DNA from: Comamonadaceae bacterium
Lineage (GTDB): Bacteria > Pseudomonadota > Gammaproteobacteria > Burkholderiales > Burkholderiaceae
Assembly (NCBI GenBank): GCA_947484245.1
Contig: CANKOT010000103.1
Span: 1 to 7,769, forward strand
Direction: 5' to 3'
Length of the DNA: 7,769 nucleotides
Numbering within the stretch: position 1 is the stretch's first letter; each line of letters starts with the position of its first letter. The notes under the pieces are model-generated. The model did not search any database. It saw nothing but the letters and a program-made list of their open reading frames with translations, and was not told the origin of the DNA. Shown piece by piece: positions 5,775-7,769 of the stretch. The translations under genes were made by a program, and so were the position numbers.

Positions 5775-6653
5775 ATGAACATTGGTGCCGGTTGGATCAT
5801 TGCCTTTGGCTGCGCTATTTACGGCTTCGTTTGGCTCGGCGGGCATGTCGAACAGCTGTGGGTGCCTCAAGAATACTTGATCATTTTCGGTGCCGCTTTA
5901 GGCACCTTGATGGCTTCGAATAAATGGCGAAATTTAAAGAGCATGTTTCGCGCTTTTTTTCGAATTTTCCTGCCATCTAACAGCGGCAAAACTTCTAATT
6001 TAGGCTTGCTTTGCCTGATGTTTGAGTTGTTGCAAAGAATCAAACGAGATGGTGCTCTGTCGATTGAGTCTGATATCTCCGACCCGCTGCAAAGCGAGCT
6101 GTTTGCAAAGTATCCCTCTGTCTTAAAAAGCAAGCGCTTGATTGAATTCATCACCGACTACTTCAGAATGATGATGGATGGCACAGTGACCTTGGGTCAA
6201 CTCGAGTCTGTTATGGCACAAGAAATTGAGGTCATGAACCAAGAAGCGCTAGAGCCCTCCGAGTCCATTGCCACCCTGGCAGACAGCATGCCTGCGTTCG
6301 GCATTGTGGCGGCCATCATTGGTGTGGTTCATGCATTGACATCCATTAAAACTGGCATCGGCCCCGATGTCATTGGCGACATGATTGCGCAGGCCTTGGT
6401 TGGCACTTTACTGGGTGTTTTCACAGCCTACGCCATGATGCTGCCCATCAGTCGCTCTATGGAGCAATTGGCAGCTGCTGACCTTAAACCGTTTGAAGCC
6501 GTGAAAGAAATTTTGATTGCCAATTACAGCAATTTCTCTCCCATGATTGCTGTGGAGTATGGCCGCAAAGTGATGTTCACAGACCAACGGCCCACCATGA
6601 CCGAGCTGTCTGAAGGTGTCATGGCCACCTCTGGCAACAAGTTGACTGGTTAA
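5775..6653 (+). CDS. motA: MotA, flagellar motor stator subunit
   Basis: MotA is the inner-membrane stator subunit that, with MotB, couples ion flow to torque on the rotor protein FliG. The 292-residue product resembles enteric MotA (295). Hydrophobic segments lie at about 5-21, 33-47, 171-189 and 203-224, matching the four-helix topology. The long cytoplasmic loop between helices 2 and 3 keeps MFELLQRIKRDGALSIESDI at about 82-101 and FAKYPSVL at 110-117. Functionally important prolines are present: DSMPAFGIVAAIIGVVHAL puts Pro173 at the enteric position, and MMLPIS gives Pro224, equivalent to Pro222. Of the charged loop residues that contact FliG, Glu98 is kept and the enteric Arg90 is Lys90. 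The C-terminal IAVEYGRK and RPTMTELSEGV are typical. The ribosome binding site is weak (AAGA just upstream), but the start is fixed by the family N-terminus. motB follows after 4 bases. Confidence 0.96.
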   Translation: MNIGAGWIIAFGCAIYGFVWLGGHVEQLWVPQEYLIIFGAALGTLMASNKWRNLKSMFRAFFRIFLPSNSGKTSNLGLLCLMFELLQRIKRDGALSIESDISDPLQSELFAKYPSVLKSKRLIEFITDYFRMMMDGTVTLGQLESVMAQEIEVMNQEALEPSESIATLADSMPAFGIVAAIIGVVHALTSIKTGIGPDVIGDMIAQALVGTLLGVFTAYAMMLPISRSMEQLAAADLKPFEAVKEILIANYSNFSPMIAVEYGRKVMFTDQRPTMTELSEGVMATSGNKLTG

Positions 6654-6657
6654 GCCG

Positions 6658-7461
6658 ATGCCTTCGGAAAACGTTTCTGAAGTGCCAGCTGACGGGGTTC
6701 CAGCTGGTGGAGTGCCAGCTGTAGGCGTTCAACATGAAACGCCGGAGCTGCCTCTTAAACCAGGGCCAGGCACCAAAACAAAACCCGTTGTTTCAAGACG
6801 TGTCTTCAAAAAACGAACCAAAAAGCTCATCGCTCATGGCGCCTGGAAGCTGGTTTATGCCGACTTCGTCACCGTGCTCATGGCCTTCTTCATTGTGGTA
6901 TGGGTCATGTTGTTTGACAACATTTCAAAGCGCGAGCGCATTGACACTTCATGCATCGAACCCGTTGCCAACGAACTGAAAGAGCTCATCGCCGGCGATG
7001 CAGGTCTTCAATCTGGCAAGGCCCCCTTCGACATTGACTACTCCACAGACGGATTGCGCATTACCCTGAAAGATGCGGGTGAGCCTTTGTTCCAAAGAGG
7101 TGGTACCGTTTTGTCTGACTTTGCGAAAAAACAATTTCAAAAAATTGCGGCAGTGGCCAACAAATGTCCTACTCACAAATTAAAAATTGAGGGCTATACA
7201 GACGCAGAACCTTATGGCGGCGGCGGTACTGTGGGTTATAGCAATTGGGAGTTGTCTGCTGAGCGTGCAAATTCTGCAAGGCGCGAATTGATTTTAGAGA
7301 AGGTGCCCATTGAACGCATTTCACAAGTCATTGGCTATGGCGACAGCGTGCCTTCCATGCCGCAAGATCCTGTCAATCCTTTGAACCGCCGGATTTCCAT
7401 CACGATCATCCCACCTAAAATTGGGGGTCAGGTCAAAATGGGCGGCATGTCCCCAGTCTAA
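6658..7461 (+). CDS. motB: MotB, peptidoglycan-anchored flagellar stator subunit, divergent form
   Basis: MotB anchors the stator to peptidoglycan and carries the ion-binding aspartate. In this 267-residue protein the single transmembrane helix is at 61-86 with the motif WKLVYADFVTVLMAFF; Asp69 is the expected proton-binding residue (enteric Asp32). The periplasmic OmpA-like domain runs from about 132 to 252: GLRITLKDAGEPLF, GYTDAEPY (179-186), GYSNWELSAERANSARREL (193-211), and PLNRRISITI (241-250). Oddities: about 60 residues precede the membrane helix, roughly twice the enteric number, including three VPAxG repeats; the plug region after the helix lacks the usual SPKEL-type sequence; and Asp69 to the TD of GYTD is 113 residues against about 165 in the enteric protein, so the linker is short. 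No clear ribosome binding site precedes the ATG, so translation probably depends on coupling to motA. In-frame GTG codons at 6682 and 6712 are alternative starts with no better context. Confidence 0.95.
   Translation: MPSENVSEVPADGVPAGGVPAVGVQHETPELPLKPGPGTKTKPVVSRRVFKKRTKKLIAHGAWKLVYADFVTVLMAFFIVVWVMLFDNISKRERIDTSCIEPVANELKELIAGDAGLQSGKAPFDIDYSTDGLRITLKDAGEPLFQRGGTVLSDFAKKQFQKIAAVANKCPTHKLKIEGYTDAEPYGGGGTVGYSNWELSAERANSARRELILEKVPIERISQVIGYGDSVPSMPQDPVNPLNRRISITIIPPKIGGQVKMGGMSPV
6682..6726 (+). repeat. 15-bp tandem repeat, three copies, in motB 5' end
   Basis: Three imperfect 15-base units lie at 6682-6696, 6697-6711 and 6712-6726, each containing GTKCCAGCT followed by six variable bases. 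They encode VPADG, VPAGG and VPAVG (MotB residues 9-23). The centre of each unit includes the palindrome CAGCTG. The period is a multiple of three, so copy-number change would keep the reading frame. The repeat lies in the N-terminal cytoplasmic tail, outside the known functional domains. Confidence 0.85.
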
Positions 7462-7463
7462 TC

Positions 7464-7479
7464 AAAGGCCCTTGCCTTT
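7464..7479. terminator. Hairpin in the convergent gap after motB
   Basis: AAAGGC at 7464-7469 pairs perfectly with GCCTTT at 7474-7479 around a 4-base CCTT loop, two bases after the motB stop and 7 bases before the stop of the convergent minus-strand gene. Its position suits a bidirectional terminator. The T-tract is short on both strands, so termination strength is uncertain. A second possible stem, TAAGGC 7488-7493 with GCCTTA 7506-7511, lies just downstream. Confidence 0.45.
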
Positions 7480-7486
7480 CATCAAT

Positions 7487-7769
7487 TTAAGGCTTGGGCT
7501 TATTGGCCTTACTGGGCTCCGATTGATTGGTTGCCATTTGCACCGACGTGATGGTGACATTGGAAGACAACTTCAAACGTGAAATTGTATTTTTAGCACG
7601 ATCGACAGACCTGAAGGGCCCCGTCATGATGGCAAACCTGGCTTCGTCTTTTCCTAAAGTAAACACAGGCGCAATGCGCGCATTGACCAACCACTCTTTG
7701 TCTTTGGTAAATGCCCTGGCTTCTTTCACGGTGTCAAAACTTTGATGCTCTAGAACGAAGGCGTCGGTA
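7487..7769 (-). CDS. SPOR-domain-like protein, C-terminal 93 residues (5' end cut by window)
   Basis: The minus-strand frame is open from the right edge to a TAA at 7487-7489 and encodes at least 93 residues. The visible part resembles a SPOR domain, a fold of about 70-75 residues that binds glycan strands lacking stem peptides, often in cell-division proteins. It starts with FVLEHQSFDTVKEARAF, like the family 'vQlGsF...nAe.l', and later has RFAIMTGPFRSVDRAKNTI at about 44-62, matching the 'yrV.vGPF...aeA' half. A short polar tail rich in Lys, Pro and Ser (ending KANKPKP) closes the protein. A GTG at 7729 could be taken as a start, but the frame and the domain both extend upstream of it, so it is internal. 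The gene is convergent to motB with 25 bases between stops and is not obviously part of the flagellar unit. The assignment rests on two short motifs, and the rest of the protein is unseen. Confidence 0.6.
   Translation of the reverse strand, partial: TDAFVLEHQSFDTVKEARAFTKDKEWLVNARIAPVFTLGKDEARFAIMTGPFRSVDRAKNTISRLKLSSNVTITSVQMATNQSEPSKANKPKP

Noticed and set aside
6180..6199. TGGCAC-type sequence in motA resembling half of a sigma-54 site (others at 2060 and 6400)
   Set aside because: None has the matching TTGC element at the required spacing, and all lie inside coding sequence.
6734..6979. Plus-strand open frame of 81 residues inside motB
   Set aside because: It overlaps the conserved MotB membrane helix in another frame and has no domain or ribosome binding site of its own.
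7527..7745. Plus-strand open frame of 72 residues at the right end
   Set aside because: It is opposite the SPOR-like minus-strand frame, which has recognisable motifs and stays open to the window edge; this one has neither.

Overview
The window is a compact flagellar locus from a Gram-negative bacterium. It has a lipoprotein L-ring protein and a Sec-exported P-ring protein, so there is an outer membrane. The order flgF-flgG-flgH-flgI-flgJ-flgK-flgL, proton-type MotA/MotB sequences and heavy use of TTG for leucine suggest a proteobacterium, most likely a betaproteobacterium of the Burkholderiales type. That placement is inference; no rRNA or phylogenetic marker is present. G+C looks close to one half by eye.

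Positions 1-5645 read left to right as one tightly packed unit. It holds the 3' end of flgF (proximal rod), flgG (distal rod), flgH (L-ring), flgI (P-ring), flgJ (rod cap, here without the usual muramidase domain), flgK and flgL (hook-filament junction proteins 1 and 3). Gaps are 1-27 bases, and flgG/flgH overlap. The products act in assembly order: rod, bushing rings through peptidoglycan and outer membrane, then the adaptor between hook and filament.

Positions 5646-5774 are the only sizeable non-coding gap on the plus strand. It is AT-rich and holds a small hairpin and weak promoter-like motifs. It precedes motA and motB, which encode the stator that powers rotation. MotB is atypical: it has a long N-terminal extension with a small VPAxG tandem repeat, a divergent plug region and a short periplasmic linker.

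A perfect 6-bp hairpin sits in the 25-base gap after motB. A convergent minus-strand gene follows and runs off the right edge; its visible C-terminal part looks like a SPOR (peptidoglycan-binding) domain.

I see no mobile element, CRISPR array, tRNA, rRNA or novel defence-type system. The window is an ordinary flagellar operon with several unusual details in FlgJ, FlgK, FlgI and MotB.
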